64,000 bases of DNA from Nelumbo lutea (Eukaryota; Streptophyta; Magnoliopsida; Proteales; Nelumbonaceae): the NCBI GenBank assembly GCA_022828595.1, contig JAKGHH010000004.1, forward strand, positions 83,604,270 through 83,668,269. The letters are read 5' to 3'. Position numbers and translations under genes: made by a program. This document shows positions 1 through 10,532 of the stretch, one piece after another; position 1 is the stretch's first letter, and each line of letters opens with the position of its first letter. The notes beneath the pieces were generated by a model that did not search any database, was not told the origin of the DNA, and worked only from the letters and a program-made list of their open reading frames with translations.

Positions 1-992
1 CTTGAAAGAATCTTAGCATATGGGTCTAAAAGAACATTGCGGGCATTAAATCTATCTCCTTTTTTCAAATGAATATCCCCTTTGCATCGATAACCATAGC
101 TGACATATGGAGCCACACTTTCCATTGAGACATGCCAAATATTGCCTGTTCGATTAATGTATGGATCTAAATCAATCTCTAGGGAAGGTTGGTCTGACTT
201 CTCATCATACAAACAAAGAACTACACTTTCAGCATTCCTAGAAAACAGAGAAAAATTCACTGATCCATCATCAGAGAAGGAGATACCCAACGGTGCAGGG
301 TGCCCTGAACTGATACCAACAGGCACACAAAAGTTTGTTTTCCTATGACTTCTTATCTCTGAATTATTGGTAGCAGTATTAGATGAAAAAAGGAACATGA
401 ATGATAGATAGAAAGGGGCTTGATTTGATTCGAATTCAAGCTGTAGGAAATGTCTGCCTGAAGATTTCTGCATGAGAGGGGTTTCCATGGTACTGGAATG
501 GGTTTCTGGAGCTGAAACTTGGGAGCCTGGAAGCGTCAAACATGATGAATCAGATCTGAAAATGCCCCAGTTCAGGAACAACTTATCCTCAGTAGTACAC
601 TGTGGTAAGGATGAAACTTCAATACACACTGTATAATTTGTATTCTTCCTTCCAACAGTTATCTTCACCTGACCACCAATTTCTGTTCTAAATAAATAAG
701 TCAATGGCTTCTCTACTTCCTCAGTCTTGGTAAATGTACCCAAACTTGGTCGGGTTTGATCAACAGAACTTGGTGATGAAGCAAAGATTTTGAGATTATG
801 ATACCACTGAGCATTTTTGGTTATATCTCTCAAGCAGCCATGGCTTTGGCTTCTTCCCATGTCAATTCTCCTCACCCTGTGAATGCATTTATTTGGCCCA
901 TAATAACTGGTGGCAGTTGCCAACTTTGCCATTTTGATGGATCCACCATATAAACAGTGTGGTTCTATTGTAAGCGACAGTGGATTTGCCAT
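1..992 (-). CDS. ISA2: Isoamylase 2, N-terminal part (cut by window edge)
   Basis: This is the N-terminal ~330 codons of plant isoamylase 2, the non-catalytic partner of ISA1 in the plastid isoamylase complex that trims branched glucan during starch synthesis. The frame is open from an ATG at 992-990 to the window edge. Recognisable blocks are EIRSHRKTNFCVPVG (residues ~212-226), HPAPLGISFSDDGSVNFS (~231-248), then LYDEKSD, DLDPYINRTG, SYGYRCKG and LLDPYAKIL. The part from about residue 232 is the CBM48-like domain that precedes the GH13 barrel in isoamylases; the barrel lies outside the window. The first ~50 residues are divergent and would hold a plastid transit peptide. The coding region shown has no intron, as known for ISA2 genes. 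ISA1 and ISA3 are less likely because of the long N-terminal extension. Confidence 0.87.
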   Translation of the reverse strand, partial: MANPLSLTIEPHCLYGGSIKMAKLATATSYYGPNKCIHRVRRIDMGRSQSHGCLRDITKNAQWYHNLKIFASSPSSVDQTRPSLGTFTKTEEVEKPLTYLFRTEIGGQVKITVGRKNTNYTVCIEVSSLPQCTTEDKLFLNWGIFRSDSSCLTLPGSQVSAPETHSSTMETPLMQKSSGRHFLQLEFESNQAPFYLSFMFLFSSNTATNNSEIRSHRKTNFCVPVGISSGHPAPLGISFSDDGSVNFSLFSRNAESVVLCLYDEKSDQPSLEIDLDPYINRTGNIWHVSMESVAPYVSYGYRCKGDIHLKKGDRFNARNVLLDPYAKILS

Positions 993-1082
993 TGATCTTC
1001 AGAAGGGAAAGCAAGACAAATTCAAAGTAGGATAACACTATTGCAAGCTATGAGGTTTGCCTACTGAAATTGCTGACTTATT
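993..1082 (-). other. Putative ISA2 5' UTR segment behind a splice acceptor
   Basis: Upstream of the ISA2 ATG there is a pyrimidine-rich tract ending in CTCACAG, read on the minus strand, with its AG at 1084-1083. This is a good 3' splice site and would place the ISA2 ATG 90 bases into a second exon. The nearest strong donor upstream is the one ending the SERINC-like exon at 2066. The splice is inferred from the signals only. Confidence 0.4.
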
Positions 1083-1152
1083 CTGTGAGAGACAAGGAGA
1101 AACATTTAACTGAATGAGAACCTCTAAAACAATAAAGCAGAACTGATTCTTA

Positions 1153-1250
1153 GGCTCAGTTTGGAAGAAGTACAAATACAAATATGTACAGTACAAATAC
1201 ATATAAAATAATATAAAATATAAGGTTTTGTACTCCTTCCAAACTGAGCC
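1153..1250. repeat. Short inverted-repeat MITE (Harbinger/Tourist-like)
   Basis: A 98-bp element begins GGCTCAGTTTGGAAG and ends with the reverse complement CTTCCAAACTGAGCC, with an AT-rich centre. It is flanked on both sides by TTA, a 3-bp target duplication typical of PIF/Harbinger MITEs. Related copies lie at 14545-15046, 15050-15175 and 20784-20910. Here it sits in the putative intron between the SERINC-like exon and ISA2. Confidence 0.75.
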
Positions 1251-2065
1251 TTAATAGCAAAATAAGACAGGACATTGAGCATCAGTCTAGGATGCTAACG
1301 GAATTCAAACAAACCTTAATAACATTTGAGAAAGAAGCCCAAGCAAGGTCTGATGCATATAAGCAAATTAATACAACAATTCATAGAAAACATTATCGTC
1401 TTCACATGAAAAACAGAAACTAAGACGAAGTAAGCGGAAACTATAAACCGTTATAGTTGAATGAGAAAAAAACTGTATAATCCAACTTAATGGATCTCTA
1501 TTCCACACGAATACCTCCAATTTAATTTGAGGCATTGCCATTTAATAGAAAAACACCCAGTATGAGAAGTTGAGAACAAACAAATGCGTAAGAAAATTCA
1601 TATATTTAATTTTCACCGAAGCTCCAAGAAATGAACGGCTTAAAGGAACAAGAGTACGAGATCAAACCAGAAGCAAAATCAACAAAGAAAATGATATTTG
1701 TTTTATGAAAAATCCAAGGCATTTATTACAACAACAGGGTCTCAACCATTAAAATCTTGAAACAAAGCAAACGAAAGAAAAACCAATTCAGAAGGGAACA
1801 AACCAACAAATTACATAAGAATTCGTATACGAAATCCCCATTACAACAAAACCCATTTGAAAAAGAAATGAAAAACTCGGAGAGATATAAGCTTCAACTT
1901 TGATTGGCTTTCTCTCCAAGGCAAAGAGATACCAAAGAAATTAAAAGGAAAAACAATGTGTCCTCTTTTCCTCGCAAAATCTCAATCATCAGCTAATTTA
2001 AGCCGACATGCGCAGAAAGCAGCAAAACAAGATCAAAGCAAGAAATGCGAAGAATCAAAACTTAC

Positions 2066-2240
2066 ATGGGATCTCCTCCATGACCAGAGCTGCAACCTCC
2101 CTGAGAATCCATGAGACGATAAGGGAAGCACCAAACAAGCCACAGTAAGCAATCCTAGCCGAGCGTCCGGAGATCCCAGAAGCCACAGCACTGCATAGAC
2201 CGGAAGTACAAGACGCACAGCACGACAACAACCACGACAT
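2066..2240 (-). CDS. SERINC-family membrane protein, first coding exon
   Basis: This exon encodes 58 codons plus one base of a plant SERINC (serine incorporator, TMS/TDE1) protein, a multipass membrane protein. The start MSWLLSCCASCTSGLCS, followed by SGISGRSARIAYCGLFG and SLIVSWILREVA, is the signature N terminus, with the first membrane helix at about residues 30-53. The exon ends CCAT followed by GTAAGT, a near-consensus donor; the split codon suits the family's usual IPW. I chose the ATG at 2240 because it matches the family start, although the frame is open further upstream. No later SERINC exon is visible; they would have to lie below position 1, beyond ISA2. The exon could be part of a live nested gene or an orphan. 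Confidence 0.84.
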
Positions 2241-2241
2241 C

Positions 2242-2259
2242 CTCTCTCTCTCTCTCTCT
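2242..2259. repeat. CT/GA microsatellite in the SERINC-like 5' UTR
   Basis: A (CT)9 tract, (GA)n on the coding strand, lies two bases upstream of the SERINC-like ATG. GA-rich leaders next to the start are common in plant 5' UTRs. Two upstream in-frame or alternative ATGs (2333 and 2320) lie beyond it. Confidence 0.8.
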
Positions 2260-2262
2260 GCG

Positions 2263-3129
2263 TCTGGACCGCACAGCCGAATTGGTTGAGAGATGAGGGT
2301 GGCAAGAGGGGGGCCGCCACGCCTGGACGTCAAGCCGACAAAGGTCTGATGTGCCTAGTGTTGTTTTACTTTTTTTTTTTCAATTTATATATTTGGAAAA
2401 ATCTATGATATGGAATAGATATGGTATAAAAAGAGTTTTGAACGATCAAAGCCCACTCATCAATTTTGATAAATCACACCATGTTCCTAACCACGTTTAA
2501 GATTCTGTATTATTGGGTGATTGATCTCAGATTTTCATGCATGATTGCACTCATGAAAGCATATCTTACACGTGGTATTAGAATCCAGAAAATTTCAAAA
2601 TATCTGATGGGTCCTACTAAAAAGAAACATCAACGACCAACAGTGCTCGATATTGACTCCCTACCCTATCGACGTTCTCTGCCCCTGAAGAGCGAAAGAT
2701 GACATCTACGGCCAAAAACATCAATCAGTGCATGCGGGCCCCGCCTAGAAAGATCTGGATTCTGGATGAAGAAACAAGCTGATCCAATGCCTATGGGTCC
2801 TACCAAAAGAACATCTGACCGAAGCCGAACGCTTAGGCTGTGTTTGGTTTGAAGGAAAAAGGTAGGGAAAGGAAGGAAAACCTTTCCTTTAAACCAAACA
2901 TTGCCTTTAATTCTCTAGGTGGGTAAATGCAAAAGTTTGGTTGGAAGAAAGCAATCTGAGAATGCAAATTTATTGATGTTTGGGAGTTTTTTTCATTGCA
3001 AATTCAGAGAATGGGTCCCACCATCATGCCACGGCTTTTTTAAACAGTTTCCCCCTGTATTGGATCAATGAAGTCCCAACATATGTATATTTGGATTCCC
3101 ATAAACGAATCATCTTAGCTAGGATATGT
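2263..3129. other. Upstream region of the SERINC-like exon; no gene recognised
   Basis: The segment would hold the promoter of the SERINC/ISA2 locus. At about 2838-2910 a partial inverted repeat is seen (GTGTTTGGTTTGAAGG against CCTTTAAACCAAAC), probably a MITE end. The open frames here are short and match nothing I recognise. Confidence 0.5.
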
Positions 3130-3581
3130 GGTCAACCGACTTCACCATATTTTGGATGGTTTTTCCTTTTCTCTCCCTGAATCTGCCTTGCCAAAGGAAC
3201 TTTATATCGAATATGTGTTCTATCAATTGCATTATGCAATAGACATAGGATCAAACACGTTTTTTAATAGTGAATTATTGAAACTAGTGTATTCCTTATT
3301 TAGTAACCTACATACCTTAAACTATGGCATGAAGGGAGGGTCATTGATGGGGGGGTATGCATTACCACCACAATGGTATAATCCAAATACAACACGCAAT
3401 ACTTTGTGGAAGTACTAACAGTCTCCTAAGAATAGCTAAATCGTAGCTATTTCATACATTATGACCAATTGTGTGTAAGAACATGGCAACTTGTTCCATC
3501 ACATTCATTTGGGTGGTGGGGTGGATGTCTCCATGAGGCATGAGCATTGTATAGAGTGAATCAAAACACCTACGTCTCATC
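3130..3581 (-). pseudogene. Degenerate PIF/Harbinger-like transposase remnant (N-terminal region)
   Basis: Read on the minus strand, MRRRCFDSLYTMLM and MNVMEQVAMFLHTIGHNV resemble the plant Harbinger-like (HARBI1/ALP1-type) transposase N terminus, which usually has EEQVAMFL and HN. Further on, YFHKVLRVVFGL resembles the family's HF..VL stretch, and NAIDRTHIRYKVPL resembles the ID(G)TH block carrying the first catalytic Asp. The segment is broken by stops and frameshifts. Its upstream part resumes at 5063, because a solo LTR is inserted at 3582-5057. The assignment is from motif memory and is moderate. Confidence 0.5.
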
Positions 3582-5057
3582 TGAAGGGATGAGAGATCCA
3601 TCATATGGATAACCGAACCCTGTAGGAAGGTAGGGTGAAATTTAAAAAATTTCTCTCTCTTCCATGTGAGAATCATATTCTCTGTTTTAGAAAACTGCAT
3701 TTTCAAGAATCAATCTTGAACCCTAAATTAGACCAGATCTGTAACCAAAATGTATGAGATTGATATACTTGATACAGAGTAGTAATAACTCCCAAAGAAG
3801 GTGTTCACGCCTAAGGAGATCTCCAAAGACTGCTCCCACTAAAGATGACACAATGTAGGGTGGAGCAGAATCAGCAGGGTGGTCCTTTAGCAAAAACCTT
3901 ATTCTTCATCAAGAATCTGATGGAGGGCGATTGAGCATGACTTCAGATCAATTTTTCACCAAAAACTAATATTAAGAATATTTCTTGATCACTCCTACTA
4001 GTGGAGAACGAATTGGCAATAACGACAGCAATAAAGGGAGGTAAGAGCAAAAGGTGGCGTCAGTCTTACTAGAGCTATCTTCTCTCTTGGATCTGAGATC
4101 TTGTTGGGTGAAGTAGGGTTTTCCCTCCTCCTCTATTTATAGCCATAGAGAGAGCTCCTCCTAATCCCATTAGGAGTTTCTTAATCCAAATATGTATTTG
4201 GATCAAGACTCTCTTTAAGAGATAAGGATAAACCCTTATCTTATCTGTAGATTAAGATCAGCCCTCCTAATCTTATTACGAGTTTCCTAATCCAAATCAT
4301 CATTTGGATCAAGACTATCTGAGTGGATAGGGATAACTCCATATCCTATTTGTTTATCCAAATCCCAGAACTACCCCTCTTTAATTAATCAAATTAAACC
4401 AGTTCGATTTGGGCTTTAGGCCCATTAAGTTCATGTGCTCATTTGGCCCAAACTGCTACCTAGTTGAGTATCCTTGTATGGCGTGAGACCTAAACATTGA
4501 TCTACACATCAGCCACATGGGTTCAGCCTAGCCTCTGTTACAAGACTTGGCCGAATTCACTATAACAGACAGTGAACCTCTGAGCCCATCACTATGGGCT
4601 CTTAATGGGCCCAACATTTACACTAAGTGGTCCTTGGGTCAAGCCACATTATGAAAACACAAAGACTGTGGGCAGATGCAAAATTAGCCCATTAGGTATT
4701 ACCCTCAATGGTCTTACACTTAACCTCTCAACCCATAATGATCAAACACTTAACCTCTTAACCTCTCAAGAAAACCCACACTGCATGTACCTCAGGTCTC
4801 ACCCCGGCAACTGAGACAAGTTACCCCAACCAACTTGGCCGCACGTCAGTGTCAGCTTTGATAGGATAAATCTCCCCAGATCTATCCAATGACAGTGAAG
4901 ATTCTAAACTAACACGAGTCTCATATGTATCTAGTTTAAGGGTATTACACAGAAACACACCATAATAACATGAATCAAATATGTATTTTATTCATTTACA
5001 TTAAATATCATAATGTACATCATTCTAATTAGAACTAAGGATATACACTGTCTAACA
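3582..5057 (-). mobile_element. Solo LTR of the Copia-9 family, 1476 bp
   Basis: On the minus strand it begins TGTTAGACAGTG and ends ATCCCTTCA, and it is flanked by the 5-bp duplication TCATC (3577-3581 and 5058-5062). It matches the long LTR at 60253-62217 in many blocks, such as GAGAGATCCATCA, TGCTCCCAC and CTCACCCCGGCA, but lacks a segment of about 450 bp that the longer copy has near 61452-61935. No internal coding region is present, so it is a solo LTR left by LTR-LTR recombination. It is inserted in the Harbinger-like remnant. Confidence 0.8.
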
Positions 5058-5062
5058 TCATC

Positions 5063-6344
5063 CTAATTTGTATAAGACATGATTCATCACTATGGAATAT
5101 GCTTCTCATAAACCGCCCTGTCCCTACACTTCTAACCTCTCAGATTATGGCTTCTCAACTAGGGTAAGGTATGCCATGCAGATAACTACAACGATGTAAG
5201 AACTCATAGTGGCAATGGCTCCAACAACCTACGCCTTTGAATGGTATTTGGTGGCCTCATGCCTAATGGAAAATAACACAAATATATAGGTTGAATGAGG
5301 CAAAGTCCCTAGAAAACTATTAGGTGATGCCACTAATTATAATTAGAAGATAACAAGGGTAGAACAAATCGTTTCCAATCCAAGCTATTCATTTAACATT
5401 ATGTATTAAAGGGAGTTATCCATTGACAAATCATCAAGTTCTTAGGTTCCTTAAGTGGGCCCATCATATGGTTGTTATTCCCCGCTTTGGATTTTCTATT
5501 TTTCATGTGCTCCTTGATCTGTCTTCTATGTACCGTCATTTATAGATGATACTTTGAAGGCTTAAAACCAAGCTTTCTTATCGAGTTCATATTCATGAAT
5601 GCTTCTAGACACTTCAGTCCAAACACTTCAGCTGTTATCAAGTGACCCCTAAGGCACCAATTAGTCACTTCAGTGCTGACCTATTAATATAACTCTTGAA
5701 TTTCTAAATAACTCCTAATCCAATTAAGAAACTATCTCTTACAATAATTAGGAAAACAAACTCTCAATCCAATTAAGAAAATTAAGTCAAATAATCATTT
5801 TAATAACTAACTATGGTCCATACCTCTATAGAAATTAAAAAAAAAAAAAAACTTTTTTGGCATGTTGGTTCTTCCACCAACTGGTTATTGCCATGGGATA
5901 TTGGTTATTTAGAAAATGACTATGGTAAAGATGTGGATGTTGAGATGGAATAGTGGAAAAATCAGAAAGAGTAGTAGTAAATACGAGCCGGGATCTACTC
6001 CTCACAAATGGGCACCTCATAGACACATCCATCATGCATTGGGATCATTTCCCATGAATAATAATTAATAAGTATGAGAGGTGTTCCCAATGCATGGTAG
6101 AATGTGCATTTGAAGCGCTAGGTGTGCGGAGCAGATCCGGTCTCGCTTATTCACGGGGGAGTAGGTTGTTGTCTTGATAGAAGATAAAAGGAGGGAAAAT
6201 ATATTATGGTTTTGGTACCTTACATAGAAAACAAAATACTGCACCACTAGCAAGTGTTTTGATGCAAGTTAAAAGGTCTAAGTAGGGCTGAGCTAAAAAG
6301 AATATGTACTAGTCAATAATGAGTTGAAGGCTCACAAAAAAAAA
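5063..6344. other. Gene-free stretch; start holds continuation of the Harbinger remnant
   Basis: The first ~100 bases continue, on the minus strand, the frame of the Harbinger-like remnant after removal of the solo LTR. The rest is AT-rich with no recognisable gene. A degenerate inverted repeat lies at 5993-6143 and is listed separately. Confidence 0.5.
5993..6143. repeat. Inverted repeat with GATCTxCTCCxCACA arms
   Basis: The left arm GGGATCTACTCCTCACA and right arm TGTGCGGAGCAGATCC face each other about 120 bp apart. The same pair of arms occurs at 21166-21235 with a shorter spacer. It is probably the core of a dispersed MITE-like repeat; boundaries are unknown. Confidence 0.45.
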
Positions 6345-6565
6345 AAAAACCTCCCCTAAAGTTTCTGACAATTATGAAAACCTCTCCTATAATTTAACTT
6401 TAGCAAAAACTTCCCTTCTATTTAAAAATAAATCAACAAAAACCTCCCTTCCATCAATGACCAAGACAAAAAACATTAAATCGATGATAATTTTTTTTAA
6501 ATACCTATTTTACCCTTATATGAGTTATTGTATACCTATTTTTACTAAAATACCCTTTGCTCAAT

Positions 6566-6699
6566 CTGAAGAAGAACTTTTGCCAGTTGAAGAAAAAACT
6601 AACTCTCAATGTACTGAGGATGAAACTCTGTTCATCCGGTTTCCTGAAAATGACAAAGCGTCGATACTCAGAGCAGAACTTATCGAACGTTGGGAACAC
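6566..6699 (-). pseudogene. Degraded inverted counterpart of the DUF641 fragment in the left arm
   Basis: On the minus strand the frame reads MFPTFDKFCSE and later LSKGYFSKNRYTIT running into the left TIR. The right arm reads FPTFGKYCSTVH and LSKGYFSKNRYIIT at the matching positions. At DNA level AGAGCAGAACTTATCGAACG near 6670 matches the reverse complement of 7919-7945 with two differences. The middle part no longer resembles DUF641. The inverted similarity thus extends past the AT-rich TIR into the captured sequence. Confidence 0.5.
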
Positions 6700-7887
6700 C
6701 TCTGTATTTGTTTATTTTAATTCATGGAGAAATATTAGTAATGCACGACTGCAATGGGCTATTAGGACGGTGTGAGAAGAAGGGTTATGTGAGAATAAAA
6801 TCTATTTTCCATACCTTACTGGCCATAGATATCAGCTCAAAGATTTCCAATTTCTTTTCACAAAATTGGTCCTCACATAGCCATGCATTGGGAGAAAACA
6901 TACAAGTACGAGGTGTTCTTGATATGTAGTGGAAGGGCTGTAAGATGGATACAGAGATGTTCTCGATCAATATGCGGCTGCAATGGCTGTTGTTGGAGAA
7001 GATGGGGTTACTGTAACTTAGGAGGAGAAGCTCTGAGGCGCATCTGAAGACACTGTCTTTAGAATGTTATTTGCCCCCACTTAGTTTTACTGAATTTGCT
7101 ATTGGGTTACAGGCAAATTCGTTCCTAGGATACAACAGAGCTTTTGGCAAGAATCTGCAACCAGTAAAGAAACCTTCTGTGAGATTATAGCAGACCGGAC
7201 TGAGAGAGAGAGAGAGATAGTGAATTTCAAAATTGTGTTTTTGGAGTCTGATTCATGCTCCTTAAATAACTTGTGAAGAGGTATGAGGAAAATGTAGGTG
7301 CTGGTTTAGAGAAGACACCTTGAACTGATCGAATCAAAATTGGTGACTGTTAACTTTGAATTGTGCCTCTTGATCACACCCGATCGAATCGTGACCGTTG
7401 ATCTCATCAATGGTGAGAAGTGCGAGCAAAATGCGCCTCATTGCGCCACACACACGCATGTGCGCGCGTGTTGCGCGATATCAAATCCCCATACTCTTCT
7501 CTACTAATTCTAAGGAGTATAAATAAGCTCCTATTGAAATATTGAAAACAAAACTTATAATTTTCCAATGTGGGACAAATTCAAAACTGAATTTTTGTAA
7601 GAGAAAAACTGATTTTTTCAAACAAGTGTACAAGTGTAATTTCTCATGTAATTGACCAATCAAATCCATTGGATTTAATCTCTTATGAGATTAAAATCCA
7701 ACAGCTGTGAGGACCAATTTCGTAAGAAACAAATCCAAACAATAAGTTGGAAAACTGGCAGACCAGTTTATTCTAGATAGGCAACTCTTCAATCTTCATA
7801 TGTTTCTGTTAGATTTTCCCTTGGTAACCGCAGTGTAATATTGCCGTAACCTTCATTGCAGGAAGAGGAGAAACAAAGAGTCGAATA

Positions 7888-8118
7888 TTGGGTTCTGATG
7901 AGATACGATCAAAATTCCCAACGTTCGGTAAGTACTGCTCTACCGTTCACCCCAAGATGGAGGAATCTCTCTTCGCAGACTTGGAGCAAAGATGCCTAAC
8001 TATGGATGGAAACCACCCGAGGACCGAGTTCTACGGAGAGTTTTTGAGCCTAGCAAAGGCAGTTTGGCTGCTACACTTGTTGGCTTTCTTACTCAATCCG
8101 GTGCCTTGTCATTTTTAG
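7888..8118 (+). pseudogene. Captured fragment of a DUF641 (GIL1/IRK-interacting-like) gene
   Basis: The plus-strand frame contains FPTFGKYCSTVHPKMEES, ADLEQRC, GNHPRTEFYGEFLSLAKA and VWLLHLLAF, which I recognise as the conserved plant DUF641 block found in GRAVITROPIC IN THE LIGHT 1 and IRK-interacting-protein relatives. Only ~75 residues remain, of a protein usually several hundred long. The frame ends in a stop just before the right TIR. Upstream, CTTCATTGCAG then GAAGAGGAG at about 7851-7872 looks like an intron/exon border carried along. The fragment is probably not a functional gene. Confidence 0.7.
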
Positions 8119-8360
8119 AAAACTGGAGGAACTACACTCTCAAAGGGTATTTTAGTAAAAATAGGTATATAATAACTCAAACAGGGGTAAAATGAGTATT
8201 TAAAAAAAAATTATCATCAGTTTAACGTTTTTTGTCTTGGTCATCGACGGAAGGGAAGTTTTTGTTGATTTTTTTTTTAAATAGAAGGAAAATTTTTGCT
8301 AAAATTAAACTATAAAAGAGATTTTTATGATTGTCAAAAACTTTAGGGGAAGTTTTTATA

Positions 8361-10199
8361 TTTTACGTAAAAAAAAAATTTTGAAGCAAAAAAAGAAAGC
8401 ACGATGTCTAATTACATATATTGAAAAAGGGAATATTTATTATAGCCACCTTGTATCCTAAATAAGATTTAATTATCGAAGACTCCCTCTTACCAATCAC
8501 AGTATAACATGATAACAAATTACCTTTTACAGAAATAAAATGTATCGTCTAGCTATTCAAAAAATCAAAGAGTCCTCTAGGACCTCTTATTCAATATCTC
8601 CATGTTGCCACCATTCAACAATTATGGAATTAAATTTTAAGCAAGATGATATGGAAATCTTACCTGATTGCAAATTTGTAATCCTTATAGCCAACCTTGC
8701 CCCAAACCTAACATTCAAAAAAAAATCTATTGCACACTCGAAACTTTGGGTGTGGGTTCAGCCCATATGGAGGGGCTCACCCCAACTTTATTTGCTCCCA
8801 AAAAAGGAGCCGTATAGTGAAAAAAAAAATGCTTTCATCTTTCGGTTTTTTGGCATCAAGTTCGTAATCACCTGACAGAGAAAAACAAAGAAAAAAAAAA
8901 AAAACACAGAACCAAAAGGATTTTTTCTGGTTCTTTGAGTTTTGTGAAGAAGAAGAAAAAGTTGGCTCTTATTCCATTCAAGATCAAGTTCAGAGGTGCC
9001 TTTCAAGCCCGTTCTTGATGATATTAAGTGCTAGAATTAAGAATCCCACTCCAGATCAGATTTGGTGATTCTTCTTCATTTCTCTACTTCTCAGTTCAGA
9101 TTTATAATAACTTGGTGAGATCTAAACTTCTGTTTGTGTTATATTCACCTTGCATTTGGTGATGTTCTTATGGGCCAATGATTATTTCCTTGATGTTTGT
9201 AAGCCTCTAATTGCAACTAGAGAAGATTATTGTACCATTTAATTTCTGAATTAATGTAAGACTTTTAGGGACCATAGGTCCAATGGTTTTTTCCTGATTT
9301 TGGGGTTTTCCACGTAAAAATTCTGGTGTGCTATTGTGTGGTGATTGTTATCTGTTTTTCTGTTATTTGACTGAATTGTTTACTTGTTGTTGGCATATTT
9401 TCACACACAAACTTAGGAAAAAAGAATAGTGTAACTTAAAAAAAACATGGAGTAAGCATGAAACTAAAAAGAATCAAACATACCACACACAAAGATTCAA
9501 ACGGGAAAAAAGTAAAAGAAACCATATGACAACCGACAACCAAAGGAAGTGTAATGGGATAAAAAAACATGAATTTTTCATAATATTGTCATCCCCCCCA
9601 AAAAAATTCCTCATGTGACAACCAAAGGCTGCATTTCTTTTAAACCACATAATAGAAAAACAGATGAAACCAACATATGAAAAACATGCAAGAGTCAGAG
9701 GCTATGTACCTCCGATATCAAGAATCGGTTGTTTACTAGGTAGAAGAACAAGTGAGAACAAGTGGTCTCTGTCGAGCCTTGTTGCCTACAAAACACCAAA
9801 AAAAAAAAAAAAAAAAACACACAAAAACATTATTATCAGTAGATTATGTAGGCATCAAGGGAAAAGTAGAAGAAAACCCAGACATAATTTGGCCTCTATC
9901 TATTCCGGTATTTCTCAAATCTATTTTGGGCAGCAACTTTTCCCTTCCAAATACTGTGAAATACAGCGTCGATATGATGTATTTGGTCTTTCCATCACCG
10001 GTGAATCTCCATGGGGAGGACATAGAACATACTTGAGATGCTCTTAGGTCTTCAGAATCGCCGGCGACACCGTATGTTGATGTCAAGTCTGTCGAGCTCG
10101 AACAACAGTTTTCTGTTTTAATCAAAGGAGGTCGAGGCAATGATACGTAGCCATTGACAAGTAACTGTTGCTGTGGTGTTCGTCAACGAGAAGAAGTGA
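8361..10199. other. Gene-free stretch; no feature recognised
   Basis: AT-rich DNA with several poly-A runs, the longest being about 19 A at 9799-9817. A short open frame on either strand at 9844-10140 has no family signature I recognise. It adjoins the 3'-broken LINE and could be unrelated host sequence. Confidence 0.4.
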
Positions 10200-10214
10200 C
10201 GAAGAGAGCCCTTT

Positions 10215-10514
10215 TCAACCATAACTCTCTTGATTGGTGAAAATATTTGGTATTTCGGTCCCCTTCTTGACCCATAACTCTCTTGATTTTACTCTCCATA
10301 ACGACTCTTCCCTTTTCGACCATTTTCCATATTCCCTCATTAGGAAATCTTTCATGCGTTGGCCATCTGGACTATCCACTCCTTCCAACTCAGCTAATTG
10401 TACCTCTATTTCTCTGAGCTTAGTCTCAACCCTCCCATATCTACTAGTATTCCATTCCTTTAAAGCACATTTGCATCTTCTCAATTTGCTTGGTATTTGC
10501 GGAGAAGCCCCCAT
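10215..10514 (-). pseudogene. LINE linker between endonuclease and reverse transcriptase
   Basis: This 99-codon frame contains LKEWNTSRYGRVE, a helical charged stretch, and WRVKSRELWVKKG, matching the usual W.QKSR..WLK.GD.N.K.FH element just before the LINE RT domain. The RT palm does not follow; the similarity stops near 10210, which marks the broken end of the element. Confidence 0.62.
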
Positions 10515-10532
10515 TGATTCTCAATTATTTTT

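Larger units (their letters stand above)
6345..8360. mobile_element. MULE-like element with ~220-bp terminal inverted repeats carrying gene fragments
   Basis: The segment 6345-6565 is repeated in inverted orientation at about 8140-8360. Shared blocks include TCCCCTAAAGTTT, TTTAGCAAAAA, ATGACCAAGACAAAAAAC, TTTACTAAAATACCC and TTTGAGTTATT-like sequence, with roughly 85% identity by eye. Such long TIRs are typical of Mutator-like elements. The outer ends run into poly-A, so the target duplication cannot be fixed. Inside, next to the right TIR, is a DUF641 gene fragment; next to the left TIR is a degraded inverted counterpart. No transposase is visible, so the element would be non-autonomous (Pack-MULE-like). 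Confidence 0.65.

Noticed and set aside
1..992. Active isoamylase (ISA1/ISA3)
   Set aside because: The long N-terminal extension and the EIRSHRKT block fit ISA2; the catalytic barrel is not in the window to test activity.
9844..10140. 98-codon minus-strand frame
   Set aside because: No family signature; the overlapping plus-strand frames are equally long, so coding is not supported.
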